The notes under the pieces: model-generated
Told to the model about the DNA's origin: nothing
Seen by the model: the letters and a program-made list of their open reading frames with translations, nothing else
The model's database searches: none
Assembly (NCBI GenBank): GCA_046732895.1
Contig: JBKPNZ010000048.1
Location: 1-64,000 of the forward strand
Direction: 5' to 3'
Source of the DNA: JBKPNZ01 sp046732895
GTDB taxonomy: Bacteria; Actinomycetota; Thermoleophilia; Solirubrobacterales; 70-9
DNA length: 64,000 nt
Made by a program: the position numbers and the translations under genes
Shown: positions 25,918-33,658 of the stretch, piece by piece
How positions within the stretch are numbered: position 1 is the stretch's first letter
Layout: each line of letters opens with the position of its first letter

Positions 25918-25950
25918 AGTGCGAGCATTGCGCGCCGGGACGCGCCACCT

Positions 25951-25972
25951 GTGAAGGTCGTGTGAAGGCGCG
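25951..25972 (-). promoter_or_regulatory. PHO-box-like operator ahead of CYTH-CHAD
   Basis: GTGAAGGTCGT and GTGAAGGCGCG are adjacent 11-bp units on the plus strand; read on the minus strand they give two CTTCAC cores pointing toward the CYTH-CHAD operon. Confidence 0.6.
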
Positions 25973-25998
25973 AACCCGAAGCCGCGCGAGATGGTCCG

Positions 25999-26070
25999 GT
26001 GATCGGTGCGGGCTACGCCATCCTGGGTGTCGTGCTGATCGCCTACGGGTCGGCGCTACGGCCGACGTAG
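25999..26070 (+). CDS. possible 23-residue membrane microprotein
   Basis: The short GTG-started frame encodes a single hydrophobic helix (AGYAILGVVLIAYG) with a short polar tail. It overlaps the end of the convergent small membrane gene by 15 bp. No ribosome site is visible. It is listed because the composition is strikingly helix-like, but it could be chance. Confidence 0.15.
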   Translation: MIGAGYAILGVVLIAYGSALRPT

Positions 26071-26295
26071 GCGCTCGAGCTCCTCGCGGACCCGCTGCTT
26101 GCGGCCCTCGAGGCGTCCCTGAACGTAGGAGAGGCTGATCACCAGCACGGTGAAGAAGATCATCACGCCGAAGCAGAAGAGGGTGATGACCTTGTCGTCC
26201 ACGCGGCCCGCGAGCCCGACGCCGTCGGCCGCCATCGCCGGGCTGGCGAAGGCGAGCGCTCCGAAGACGATGACCGCCGGGACGAGCCGCTTCAT
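26056..26295 (-). CDS. small membrane protein, hypothetical
   Basis: The 79-residue protein has a signal-like N-terminus (MKRLVPAVIVFGALAFASPAMA), one strong TM helix (VITLFCFGVMIFFTVLVISLSYV), and a basic C-terminal tail GRLEGRKQRVREELERLRR. If the signal is cleaved, the mature part is a single-pass protein with a short external loop. The family was not recognised. It follows another small membrane gene by 31 bp on the same strand, so they probably form one operon. Confidence 0.6.
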   Translation of the reverse strand: MKRLVPAVIVFGALAFASPAMAADGVGLAGRVDDKVITLFCFGVMIFFTVLVISLSYVQGRLEGRKQRVREELERLRRP

Positions 26296-26326
26296 CGGCG
26301 CTAACTCTACATCCACGCGGCGTGGC

Positions 26327-26581
26327 TCAGGCGAGCGGACTGTCGCCGGCGACGATCGCCAGCCCGACCCCGACGGCGCCGAGTGCGGCCAGGAGGCAGG
26401 CGACGCCGAGGACCGTGAACGCAGCGCCCACGACCGGCCTCCCCTGCTCGCGGAGCTCCGGCGCGCGCGCGAACCCGAGGACTGAGAGGGCGAAGGCGAC
26501 GGTGATCCCGACGCCCGCGACGACCGAGCCGAGGACCGTTTCCAACAGATCCTGGGCTTCGATCGTCGCTGAGCGCAGCAT
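26327..26581 (-). CDS. small two-TM membrane protein, hypothetical
   Basis: The 84-residue protein has two hydrophobic helices (VLGSVVAGVGITVAFALSVLGFA and AFTVLGVACLLAALGAVGVGLAIV) joined by a charged loop ARAPELREQGRP. The family was not recognised. The ATG was chosen so that only a short N-terminal amphipathic stretch precedes TM1. It is the first gene of a putative two-gene operon. PHO-like repeats at 26715-26736 point toward this operon, though at a distance of about 135 nt. Confidence 0.55.
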   Translation of the reverse strand: MLRSATIEAQDLLETVLGSVVAGVGITVAFALSVLGFARAPELREQGRPVVGAAFTVLGVACLLAALGAVGVGLAIVAGDSPLA

Positions 26582-26714
26582 CGGGTCTTGAGAAAAGATG
26601 AGCGCGTGGCCCGGGGCAGGGAGTGAGGCCACGCGCTGCACGAGAGAGGATCTCGTGAGGCGGCAGTCTGCTCAGGCCCAAGGCCGGCTGGGTGAAGATC
26701 CCGATAAGACCCTT

Positions 26715-26736
26715 GTGAAACTTCTGTGAACAGGCG
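26715..26736 (-). promoter_or_regulatory. PHO-box-like operator between small membrane operon and PhoB-like regulator
   Basis: GTGAAACTTCT and GTGAACAGGCG are adjacent 11-bp units; on the minus strand they read GTTCAC and TTTCAC at 11 bp. The orientation favours the leftward small membrane genes, but the site is also 60 bp ahead of the rightward regulator gene and could serve autoregulation. Confidence 0.55.
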
Positions 26737-26796
26737 TGCGTGGCGCCGCCTCGCGCCTCTACCATGCACCTGCCCTGAAGCGTTTGGGGCAGGCCT

Positions 26797-27603
26797 ATGA
26801 ACGCATCTCCAGGGACAGCTCGGGTCGCCGTGATCGATTCGGATGGCGGGTTCCTGCGCGTGCTGACGCGGCGCTTTGACGCGGCCGGGTGGGAGTACAG
26901 GATCTTCTCGGGAACTGTCCCTGCCGAAGAGCTGGTCGCGCTGAAGCTGAACGCGCTGCTCGTGGACCTGTCGCTGCTCGGCGCCGGCGGCTGGGAGTTC
27001 CTCGAGCGCATCTGCGGGATGCTGCCCGGGCTCGGAGTCATCGTCTGTACGCAGAACGCGACCGTTGCCCAGCGTGTGCGCGGCCTGCGCCTCGGTGCCG
27101 ACGACTGGATCACGAAGCCGTCGCACCCGGAGGAGGTCATGGCGCGCATCGAGGCCGTGGTCCGCCGGCGCCGCCGCAGCCAGCCGAAGGCCGATGTCGG
27201 CCCAGTCGTCGCGGGCGAGCTCGAGATCAGGGCCGACCAGTTCCAGGCCTTCGTCTCAGGCCGCAGCCTCGGGCTGACGCGGCGCGAGTTCGAGCTCGTC
27301 CAGGTGCTTGCCGAGGCCGAGGGCAAGGTGATCGAGCGCGAGGACATCTATCAGCGGGTCTGGGGCTATGCGATGGCCCACGGCGACCGCTCCGTGGACG
27401 TGTTCGTGCGAAAGCTGCGCGCGAAGCTCCAGAAGCACTCACCCGGCTGGGACTACATCCACACCCACTTCGGCGTGGGCTACAGGTTTCAGCCTGAGCC
27501 GATCTCGACGGACGCTGCCGCCGCGGAGGCTGTGAAGCCTGCGGTCGATGAGGCGGACGAGCTCTCCGACATCGAGGCGCTCGAGTCCGCGCTTGAGAGC
27601 TGA
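26797..27603 (+). CDS. orphan PhoB/OmpR-type response regulator with atypical acidic pocket
   Basis: The 268-residue protein has an N-terminal receiver with phospho-site Asp57 (LLVDLSLLG), Lys107 (WITKPS) and a C-terminal winged helix (LTRREFELVQVLAEAEGKVIERED, DRSVDVFVRKLRAKL, FGVGYRFQPE). The usual DD/ED acidic pair is D14-S15-D16, so one acid is replaced by Ser. A disordered acidic tail of about 40 residues follows. No kinase gene is adjacent. Position directly before pstS and near PHO-like repeats suggests it is the PhoB equivalent, or an auxiliary phosphate regulator whose activity may not depend on normal phosphorylation. Confidence 0.85.
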   Translation: MNASPGTARVAVIDSDGGFLRVLTRRFDAAGWEYRIFSGTVPAEELVALKLNALLVDLSLLGAGGWEFLERICGMLPGLGVIVCTQNATVAQRVRGLRLGADDWITKPSHPEEVMARIEAVVRRRRRSQPKADVGPVVAGELEIRADQFQAFVSGRSLGLTRREFELVQVLAEAEGKVIEREDIYQRVWGYAMAHGDRSVDVFVRKLRAKLQKHSPGWDYIHTHFGVGYRFQPEPISTDAAAAEAVKPAVDEADELSDIEALESALES

Positions 27604-27813
27604 AAAGCGGCGCGGATCACCCGGAAGGGTGAGTTCCTCCACGCTTTCACAGCTTTTTAACGGCCCGAGCACTCACTCGTAACAAGTCAACCGGGGCCCG
27701 CTGGGACGCTCCGGCGAGCACAGGGGAGCTTCGTGTGCCCGCAACGTGTGCGTGCCTCGCCGCGACTGGCCGGGTCTCTCTCCGAAAGCAGAAACGAACG
27801 AGAAGGAGAATCA
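27604..27813. other. pst promoter region (210 bp)
   Basis: Between the regulator and pstS there is no gene. It holds the PHO-box-like repeats at 27645-27666, a possible -10 TAACAA at 27680-27685, and a leader of about 120 nt ending in the AAGGAG ribosome site of pstS. Confidence 0.5.
27645..27666 (+). promoter_or_regulatory. PHO-box-like operator of the pst operon
   Basis: TTTCACAGCTT is followed by TTTAACGGCCC at 11-bp period, and TAACAA follows 14 nt later. Spacing and orientation are as expected for a PhoB/PhoP-activated promoter of pstS. Confidence 0.6.
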
Positions 27814-28791
27814 GTGGTCTCTAAAAAGTTGCTTGCACTGGGTACGGCGGGGGCTCTCGCCTTCGCTGTTGCCGCCTGTGGCAGCGATGACTCAAGCGAC
27901 GACAGCAGCGGTGGCGGTGGCAGCACGCCGAGCGGCCTGTCCGGCAGCATCAAGATCGACGGCTCGAGCACCGTCCAGCCGTTTACGGAGGCTGCAGCCG
28001 AGCTATTCAACAAGGACAACCCGGACGTGGACATCAGCGTTGGCGCTGCCGGTACGAGCGGTGGTTTCGAGAAGTTCTGCGCCGGTGAGACCGACATCTC
28101 CGACGCGTCGCGGCCGATTGAGCCCGAGGAGGTCGATGCCTGCAAGAAGGGCGGGGTCTCGTACGGCGACTTCCAGGTGGCCAACGACGGCATCTCGATC
28201 GTGACCAATCCGGCGCTCGAGATCAGCTGTCTCTCGACCGATCAGCTCGCGCAGCTGTGGACGGACGACAAGGTCACGAACTACAGCCAACTCGGCGACG
28301 ATGCCGACACCGGCGACCCCCTTCCGGACGCCGACGTCAGCCTCTACGGTCCGGGCACGGACTCAGGCACCTTCGACTACTTCACCGACGTGATCAATGG
28401 AGAAGAGGACCTGAGCCGCAAGGACTACCAGCCATCCGAGGATGACAACGTCCTCGTGCAGGGCGTCGCGGGCGACGAGAACGGGCTCGGCTACTTCGGG
28501 TTCTCCTACTACGAGCAGAACCAGGATCAGCTGAACCTCGTTTCGGTTGACAGCGGCAAGGGTTGCGTCGCCCCGAGCGACCAGACCATCCAGTCCGGCG
28601 AGTACTCGCCGCTCTCGCGGCCGCTGTTCATGTACCCGTCAACGGACGCGCTGAAGGATGAGGCCACGGCCGCATTCGTCCAGTTCGTCTCAGACAACTA
28701 CGACGAGATCGCGAAGTCCGCGCTGGTCGTGCCCATGGACTCGAGCCAGGGACAGAAGAGCCAGGCCGCCGTCGCGAAGCTGGTCGGCTAA
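27814..28791 (+). CDS. pstS: phosphate ABC transporter substrate-binding lipoprotein PstS
   Basis: The 325-residue protein has a lipoprotein signal (lipobox AVAAC, Cys22), a Ser/Gly-rich linker, and the phosphate-binding domain: IKIDGSSTVQPFTEAAAE, VGAAGTSGGFEKFCAGETDISDASR, YGPGTDSGTFDYFTD. These supply the canonical Ser/Gly/Arg/Asp phosphate ligands. GTG 27814 is chosen because AAGGAG lies 5 nt upstream and the signal starts there. It captures phosphate outside the cell for PstCAB, and is first in pstSCAB-phoU. Confidence 0.95.
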   Translation: MVSKKLLALGTAGALAFAVAACGSDDSSDDSSGGGGSTPSGLSGSIKIDGSSTVQPFTEAAAELFNKDNPDVDISVGAAGTSGGFEKFCAGETDISDASRPIEPEEVDACKKGGVSYGDFQVANDGISIVTNPALEISCLSTDQLAQLWTDDKVTNYSQLGDDADTGDPLPDADVSLYGPGTDSGTFDYFTDVINGEEDLSRKDYQPSEDDNVLVQGVAGDENGLGYFGFSYYEQNQDQLNLVSVDSGKGCVAPSDQTIQSGEYSPLSRPLFMYPSTDALKDEATAAFVQFVSDNYDEIAKSALVVPMDSSQGQKSQAAVAKLVG

Positions 28792-28821
28792 GGACGCAGA
28801 GGGCCGAGGAAGCCAAGCACG

Positions 28822-29763
28822 GTGGAAGCCGGCACTCACGCGGCAGGCGGTGCGCCGAGGGTCAATCCCCTCGGCGCCCGCCGTCGCCGCTGGGGCGAGG
28901 AGCTCATCCGGGCGGCTCTGTTCGCCGCCGCCGCGATCTCCGTCCTGACGACGACCCTGATCGTCGTCGCCCTGCTCAAGGAGTCGATCCCGTTCTTCAA
29001 GGACGTCGGCCTCGACTTCTTCACTCAAAAGGAGTGGTCGCCGCTCTTCAGCGATCCCCAGTTCGGGATCCGGCAACTTCTCATCGGCACGTTCATGATC
29101 ACCGGGATCGGGATCCTGGTTGCCATCCCGATCGGGATCGGCTCGGCGATCTACCTATCCGAGTACGCCAGCCCGAAGGCGCGCCGGACCATCAAGCCGG
29201 TGCTCGAGGTTCTCGTGGGAGTGCCGACGATCGTCTTCGGCTACTTCGCACTCACCTTCATCACGCCCACGATCCTCCAGGACGTCCTGCACCTGCACGT
29301 CCAGGTCTTCAACGCCCTCTCCGCCGGGCTGATCATGGGATTCATGATCGTCCCGACGATCGCCTCGATCTCCGAGGACGCGATGTCGGCCGTCCCTCAG
29401 GGTCTTCGCGAGGGCGCCTACGGACTCGGCTCCACCAAACGACAGGTTGCGACCAAGGTCGTCCTACCAGCCGCGATCTCCGGCGTGGTCGCCTCGGTTG
29501 TCCTCGGAGTCTCACGTGGCATCGGCGAGACGATGATCGTGCTGATCGCGGCCGGCCTCTTGCCGAGCTCAAGCCTCAACCCGCTCGGAAGCCACGCGAC
29601 GATCACGACCTTCATGGGCTCGGCCGCCAAGGGCGATAACCCCGCCGGAACGGTCGGCTACCAGGCGATCTTCGCCTGCGGCCTGACCCTGTTTCTGCTC
29701 ACCCTGGTCATGAACATGATCGCGATCCGCTTCGTCCGCAAGTACCGCGAGGTCTACGAGTGA
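28822..29763 (+). CDS. pstC: phosphate ABC transporter permease PstC
   Basis: The 313-residue permease has six TM helices. Landmarks are the N-terminal IRAALFAAAAISVLTTTLIVVALL, IPIGIGSAIYLSEYA, LVGVPTIVFGYFAL and the EAA-loop-like EGAYGLGSTKRQVATKVVLPAA with GIGETMIV. This matches PstC of the binding-protein-dependent importer. It starts at GTG with GAGGA upstream, and its end overlaps the pstA start (GTGA). Confidence 0.95.
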   Translation: MEAGTHAAGGAPRVNPLGARRRRWGEELIRAALFAAAAISVLTTTLIVVALLKESIPFFKDVGLDFFTQKEWSPLFSDPQFGIRQLLIGTFMITGIGILVAIPIGIGSAIYLSEYASPKARRTIKPVLEVLVGVPTIVFGYFALTFITPTILQDVLHLHVQVFNALSAGLIMGFMIVPTIASISEDAMSAVPQGLREGAYGLGSTKRQVATKVVLPAAISGVVASVVLGVSRGIGETMIVLIAAGLLPSSSLNPLGSHATITTFMGSAAKGDNPAGTVGYQAIFACGLTLFLLTLVMNMIAIRFVRKYREVYE

Positions 29764-30668
29764 ACGCCTCGATCGACACGGCGGTCGCTGGGGCCGTCAA
29801 GACGCGCTTCGAGTCGGGGCGCTCCAACCGCATCTGGGACCTCGCATTCAAGGCGAGCCTGATCGCATGCCTCCTGGCCTCGCTTCTCGTCCTGGTGGTC
29901 CTGCTGTATCAGGTGTTCAAGGAGGGCATTGGCTCGCTCAGCCTCGACTTCCTGACCGCGACACCCTCGAGGATCGACCCAACCAGCTCCGGGATCGGAC
30001 CGGCCCTGGCCGGCACGCTGTGGCTGATGGCAGTGTGCACCGTTTTCATCATCCCGGTCGGAGTAGCCACTGCTGTGTATCTCGAGGAGTACGCGAACGG
30101 CGAGCGCTGGTTCAACCGCTTCATCGAGGTGAACATCCAGAACCTTGCGGCTGTCCCATCGATCGTCTATGGAGTCCTCGGCCTGGCGTTCCTCGTCCGC
30201 GGGCCGATCGGCATGGGCAACATCCTGGTCGCCGGGGGTCTCACGCTGGGACTGCTCGTGCTGCCGGTCCTCATCGTTGCCGGCCGCGAGGCGATCCGAG
30301 CCGTGCCGCCGTCTATTCGCGAGGGGTCGATGGCGCTCGGCGCGACCAAGTGGCAGACGATCTGGAAGCAGGTCCTGCCGGCGTCCCTTCCGGGAATTGC
30401 GACCGGAGCGATCCTCTCGCTCTCACGGGCGATCGGCGAGACGGCCCCCTTGATCGTCCTCGGCGCCTTCGCGTTTGCGACGGCTTCGCCCACGGGCCCA
30501 TTTGACGACATCACCGCACTCCCGATTCAGATCTTCAGCTGGATCTCGGAGCCTCAGGACGAGTACAAGGCGCTGGCGGCGGCGGGCATCATCGTCCTGA
30601 TGGTGATTCTGCTGGCGATGAACGCTGTCGCGATCTGGCTGCGCAACAGATACGAGAAAAAGTGGTAG
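29760..30668 (+). CDS. pstA: phosphate ABC transporter permease PstA
   Basis: The 302-residue permease has six TM helices, the VYLEEYA segment after TM2-3, NLAAVPSIVYGVLGLAFLVRG, REGSMALGATKWQTIWKQVLPAS as coupling loop, and RAIGETAPLIVLGAF. It partners PstC in the membrane. Coupling to pstC is by a 4-bp overlap, and pstB follows without a gap. Confidence 0.95.
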   Translation: MNASIDTAVAGAVKTRFESGRSNRIWDLAFKASLIACLLASLLVLVVLLYQVFKEGIGSLSLDFLTATPSRIDPTSSGIGPALAGTLWLMAVCTVFIIPVGVATAVYLEEYANGERWFNRFIEVNIQNLAAVPSIVYGVLGLAFLVRGPIGMGNILVAGGLTLGLLVLPVLIVAGREAIRAVPPSIREGSMALGATKWQTIWKQVLPASLPGIATGAILSLSRAIGETAPLIVLGAFAFATASPTGPFDDITALPIQIFSWISEPQDEYKALAAAGIIVLMVILLAMNAVAIWLRNRYEKKW

Positions 30669-31580
30669 GTGATTAGCTTGGAAGGCAGAGTCGTGACCGA
30701 TCCAGAAGAAGCGCAGGACGAGCGAGCGGTTCCGGGCATCGACCTCGGGACCACGGTCGCTGAGACGCACGAGGGTGCAACCGCAAAGACGTTCACTACG
30801 CGTGAGCCCGTCTTCAAGCTCGAGGACGTCACCGTGTCGTACGGCGGCAATCCGGCGGTGTCGGACGTCTCGATGGAGATGTACCGCAACGCGATCACCG
30901 CGCTCATCGGGCCCTCCGGCTGCGGCAAGTCAACGCTGATCCGCTGCCTGAACCGCATGAACGACCTGATCCCGTCCGCGGCTATGACCGGAAGCGTGCT
31001 CTACCACGGTGAGGACATCTACGCCTCGCAGGTCGATCCGGTCGAGGTTCGCAAGCGGATCGGCATGGTCTTCCAGAAGCCGAACCCCTTCCCGAAGTCG
31101 ATCTACGACAACATCGCCTTCGGCCCGCGGATCCTGGGGATGGACGGCGACATGGACCACATCGTCGAGCAGGCTCTACGCGGAGCAGCGCTCTGGGACG
31201 AGGTCAAGGATCGCCTCGAGTCCAACGCATTCGGCATGTCGGGCGGTCAGCAGCAGCGACTCTGCATCGCGCGCTGCCTCGCCGTCGAGCCCGACGTGAT
31301 CCTGATGGACGAGCCGTGCTCGGCCCTCGACCCGATCTCCACCGGCAAGATCGAAGACCTGATGATGGTGCTGAAGGAGAAATATTCGATCGTGATCGTG
31401 ACCCACAACATGCAGCAGGCTGCCCGGGTCTCGGATATGACGGCTTTCCTGATCGTCAAGCTCGACGCGGACGAGAAGCATCGTCAGGGTCGCCTAGTCG
31501 AGTACGACGTGACGGAGAAGATCTTCACCAACCCGTCCGATTCCCGGACGGAGGACTACGTCACAGGGAAGGTCGGGTGA
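30669..31580 (+). CDS. pstB: phosphate ABC transporter ATPase PstB (extended N-terminus)
   Basis: The protein has Walker A GPSGCGKS (residues 81-88), Q-loop VFQKPNPFPKS, signature MSGGQQQRL, Walker B VILMDEPCSALDP and H-loop VTHNMQQAAR. The body is typical PstB, but Walker A in the family usually lies near residue 40. Here about 45 extra polar residues precede the domain, which starts with FKLEDVTVSYGG. Starts at 30669 (GTG) or 30693 (GTG) both keep most of the extension. It ends overlapping phoU by 4 bp. Confidence 0.93.
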   Translation: MISLEGRVVTDPEEAQDERAVPGIDLGTTVAETHEGATAKTFTTREPVFKLEDVTVSYGGNPAVSDVSMEMYRNAITALIGPSGCGKSTLIRCLNRMNDLIPSAAMTGSVLYHGEDIYASQVDPVEVRKRIGMVFQKPNPFPKSIYDNIAFGPRILGMDGDMDHIVEQALRGAALWDEVKDRLESNAFGMSGGQQQRLCIARCLAVEPDVILMDEPCSALDPISTGKIEDLMMVLKEKYSIVIVTHNMQQAARVSDMTAFLIVKLDADEKHRQGRLVEYDVTEKIFTNPSDSRTEDYVTGKVG

Positions 31581-32296
31581 CTCCAGTGCCGAACTCCGTG
31601 CGGATCCAGTACCAGGAGGAGCTCGAGCTCCTCGAGCATCGCGCCCTTGACGGTCTTGACCTCGTGGTCAGCGCGGTCGATCGCACGGTCGAGGCGATCC
31701 AGCACCAAGACGTCGAGCTGGCGGAGCTCGTCATCGCCAACGACGATGTCCTCGACGGCCGCTACCTCGAGGTTCACCAGTCGATCCTCACGCTCCTCGC
31801 CACCCAGGCACCGGTGGCGTCCGACCTTCGATTGATCGCCGCGCTCCTGCACGTCATGAAGTGCATGGAGCGGATGGGGGATCAGTGCGTGAACATCGCC
31901 AAGCTGATTCCGATCGCGGGCCACGAGCCTCCCGCCGACCAGCCGATGCTGGACGACATCCTCACCATGGGCCGGGCCGTCCGCGACGAGGTGCGACAGG
32001 CCAAGCGAGCCTTTGCCGAGCGTGACGTCGATCTCGCTCGGGACCTCGTTCGTCAGGACGACGTCGTCGACAACCTCAACCGGCGGTGCTTCCAGCGGGC
32101 GATCGAGATCGGCGACGATCACGACCGCCGCGAGTGGGCGATGACAATGATCCTCGCGGCCCGCGCGATCGAGCGCATCGGCGACAACGCCGTCGACATC
32201 GGGGAGCAGGTCGCGTTCGTCGTCACCGGCCTCTTCCGCGAGTTCGAGGATTCCTCGCATCCGGGCGAGAGCGTCCCCGAGCCCTCCTCGGCCTAG
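31577..32296 (+). CDS. phoU: phosphate signalling regulator PhoU
   Basis: The 239-residue all-helical protein has two PhoU three-helix repeats: the first around LIAALLHVMKCMERMGDQCVNIAKL and the second around MILAARAIERIGDNAVDIGEQV. Both carry the E/DxxxD metal-cluster motif (ERMGD, ERIGDNAVD). It links the state of the Pst transporter to the phosphate kinase and limits transport. The GTG overlaps the pstB stop. Confidence 0.95.
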   Translation: MTPVPNSVRIQYQEELELLEHRALDGLDLVVSAVDRTVEAIQHQDVELAELVIANDDVLDGRYLEVHQSILTLLATQAPVASDLRLIAALLHVMKCMERMGDQCVNIAKLIPIAGHEPPADQPMLDDILTMGRAVRDEVRQAKRAFAERDVDLARDLVRQDDVVDNLNRRCFQRAIEIGDDHDRREWAMTMILAARAIERIGDNAVDIGEQVAFVVTGLFREFEDSSHPGESVPEPSSA

Positions 32297-32305
32297 GCCC
32301 GACCC

Positions 32306-33136
32306 TCAACCCCCGGCGTCGAGCTCGACGCCGATGATCTTCATGCGGCGGGTGAGCGCGCTCGCAGCAAAGCCCTGCAATGCGCCGTCCTCCACGCCGA
32401 GGACGTCCCATGCACCCTCGCTTGGAGGCGAAACGGACTGGGCAACAGCGGGGAGCAGGTCCGCAAGGCGATTGCGCACGACGGCGGCCATCGCCGGTTC
32501 CTTCGCAACGGCCTCGCGCAGGAACCAGGTTCCATAGGCGATGTGCCGCTGCTCGTCGGCGGCGATCTTCGAGTAGCCGTCGACGAAGCCGGGCAGCACG
32601 TCGCGCTCGTGGAGGAAGTCGAGGAGAAAATGCGAGGCGGTCAGTCCCAGGGTGCCCTCGATGATCATGTGGTAGACGGTCACGAAGTCGACCTTCGCCT
32701 CGCGATTCCGAGGCTCACGAGCGAGGCGGTCGTGGGCCTTCGCGAGTGCCTCGTCGAAGACCTTCGCGAACGGCTCGCCGAGAACCTCGCGCGCCCTCGC
32801 TACGTGCTGTGCGATCGCCCCGGGGTCGGCGATCACCTCGTTCTGGAACCGGGCATAGAACTGCATGTGGCGCACCTCGTCGACGAGCTGCGTCGACAGG
32901 TAGCTCCCGTCCTCCTCGTCATCTTGAGCGAGGACGAGGCCGCAGAACTGCGTTGAGATCCGTTCCTCGGCGACCATGAGCGAGCTCAGAACCCAATACA
33001 GGAGCCGGCGCTCGTCCTCGTCCAGAGCGCTCCAGTCGGCGGGGTCCCGGGCGATATCGACGTCCTGTGCCGCCCAATGCGAGTGCTCCCAGTCCTCGTA
33101 GAGCTGCTGCGGCGCCTTCAGGTGTACGTCGGTCAT
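32306..33136 (-). CDS. R2-like/ferritin-like diiron protein
   Basis: The 276-residue helical protein of the ribonucleotide-reductase small-subunit superfamily has metal ligands E57 or E58 (VAEERI), E87xxH90 (DEVRH), E160 (MIIEG) and E195xxH198 (DEQRH), a complete four-helix diiron set. It is shorter than usual R2 or R2lox proteins (about 310), and no NrdA gene is near. A true R2 would need the C-terminal tyrosine tail; here the tail ends IIGVELDAGG. It is co-directional and overlaps arsN1 by 4 bp, so it probably belongs to the arsenic operon as last gene. The reaction is unknown; an oxygen-dependent oxidase or hydroxylase is plausible. Confidence 0.75.
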   Translation of the reverse strand: MTDVHLKAPQQLYEDWEHSHWAAQDVDIARDPADWSALDEDERRLLYWVLSSLMVAEERISTQFCGLVLAQDDEEDGSYLSTQLVDEVRHMQFYARFQNEVIADPGAIAQHVARAREVLGEPFAKVFDEALAKAHDRLAREPRNREAKVDFVTVYHMIIEGTLGLTASHFLLDFLHERDVLPGFVDGYSKIAADEQRHIAYGTWFLREAVAKEPAMAAVVRNRLADLLPAVAQSVSPPSEGAWDVLGVEDGALQGFAASALTRRMKIIGVELDAGG

Positions 33137-33654
33137 GAGCGGCGCTCCGCGCGATCGGCCGCCTCTCCCACGAGCAGGTCCAAGACCACGCAATCCTTCC
33201 ACTCCCCGTCCAGGCGCCCGTGGCGGCGCTGGACGCCGACGCGCTCGAATCCCGCGGCCTCGTGGGCGGCGATGCTCGCCAGGTTGTCGGTGAACACGCG
33301 GGAGGTGAGCTTGTAATAGCCCGCCTCGGCCGCAGCCTGGCCGAGGGCAAGGAGCAGTGCCTTGCCGATCCCCTCGCCCCGAGCCGCACGGTCGACGTAG
33401 ACGGCATGCTCGCCTACGCCCTCGTAGACGCAGCGATCCGAGTAGGCGCCAACCCGTGCAAAGGCGAGCAAATCGCCGTCGCGTTCCGCCACGAGGAATG
33501 GTCGCGGCTCGGCCAGCCAGTCAGCGATCTCGCCCGCGTCGCGTGGGCGTGTCTCGAACGTCGCCACCCGGTCGGCGATGCCCTGGTTGTAGATCGCCGC
33601 CACCCGCGGTGCGTCCTCGGATCGGGCCCGGCGGATCTGGATCGCTTCCGGCAA
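33133..33654 (-). CDS. arsN1: ArsN1-like N-acetyltransferase (arsinothricin resistance family)
   Basis: The 173-residue GNAT of the phosphinothricin/arsinothricin acetyltransferase type has IRRARSEDAPRVAAIYNQGI, VATFETRPR, AYSDRCVYEGVGEHAVYVD, ARGEGIGKALL (acetyl-CoA loop) and the C-terminal GRLDGEWKDCVVLD. These blocks match the ArsN1 family, which acetylates the arsenic antibiotic arsinothricin and related amino acids. Its place between arsM and the diiron gene supports the arsenic link. Glufosinate-type substrates are an alternative. Confidence 0.82.
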   Translation of the reverse strand: MPEAIQIRRARSEDAPRVAAIYNQGIADRVATFETRPRDAGEIADWLAEPRPFLVAERDGDLLAFARVGAYSDRCVYEGVGEHAVYVDRAARGEGIGKALLLALGQAAAEAGYYKLTSRVFTDNLASIAAHEAAGFERVGVQRRHGRLDGEWKDCVVLDLLVGEAADRAERRS

Positions 33655-33658
33655 GCGT

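Noticed and set aside
32306..33136. Ribonucleotide reductase small subunit NrdB
   Set aside because: No large-subunit gene, short length, atypical C-terminus and an arsenic operon context argue against a normal reductase role.
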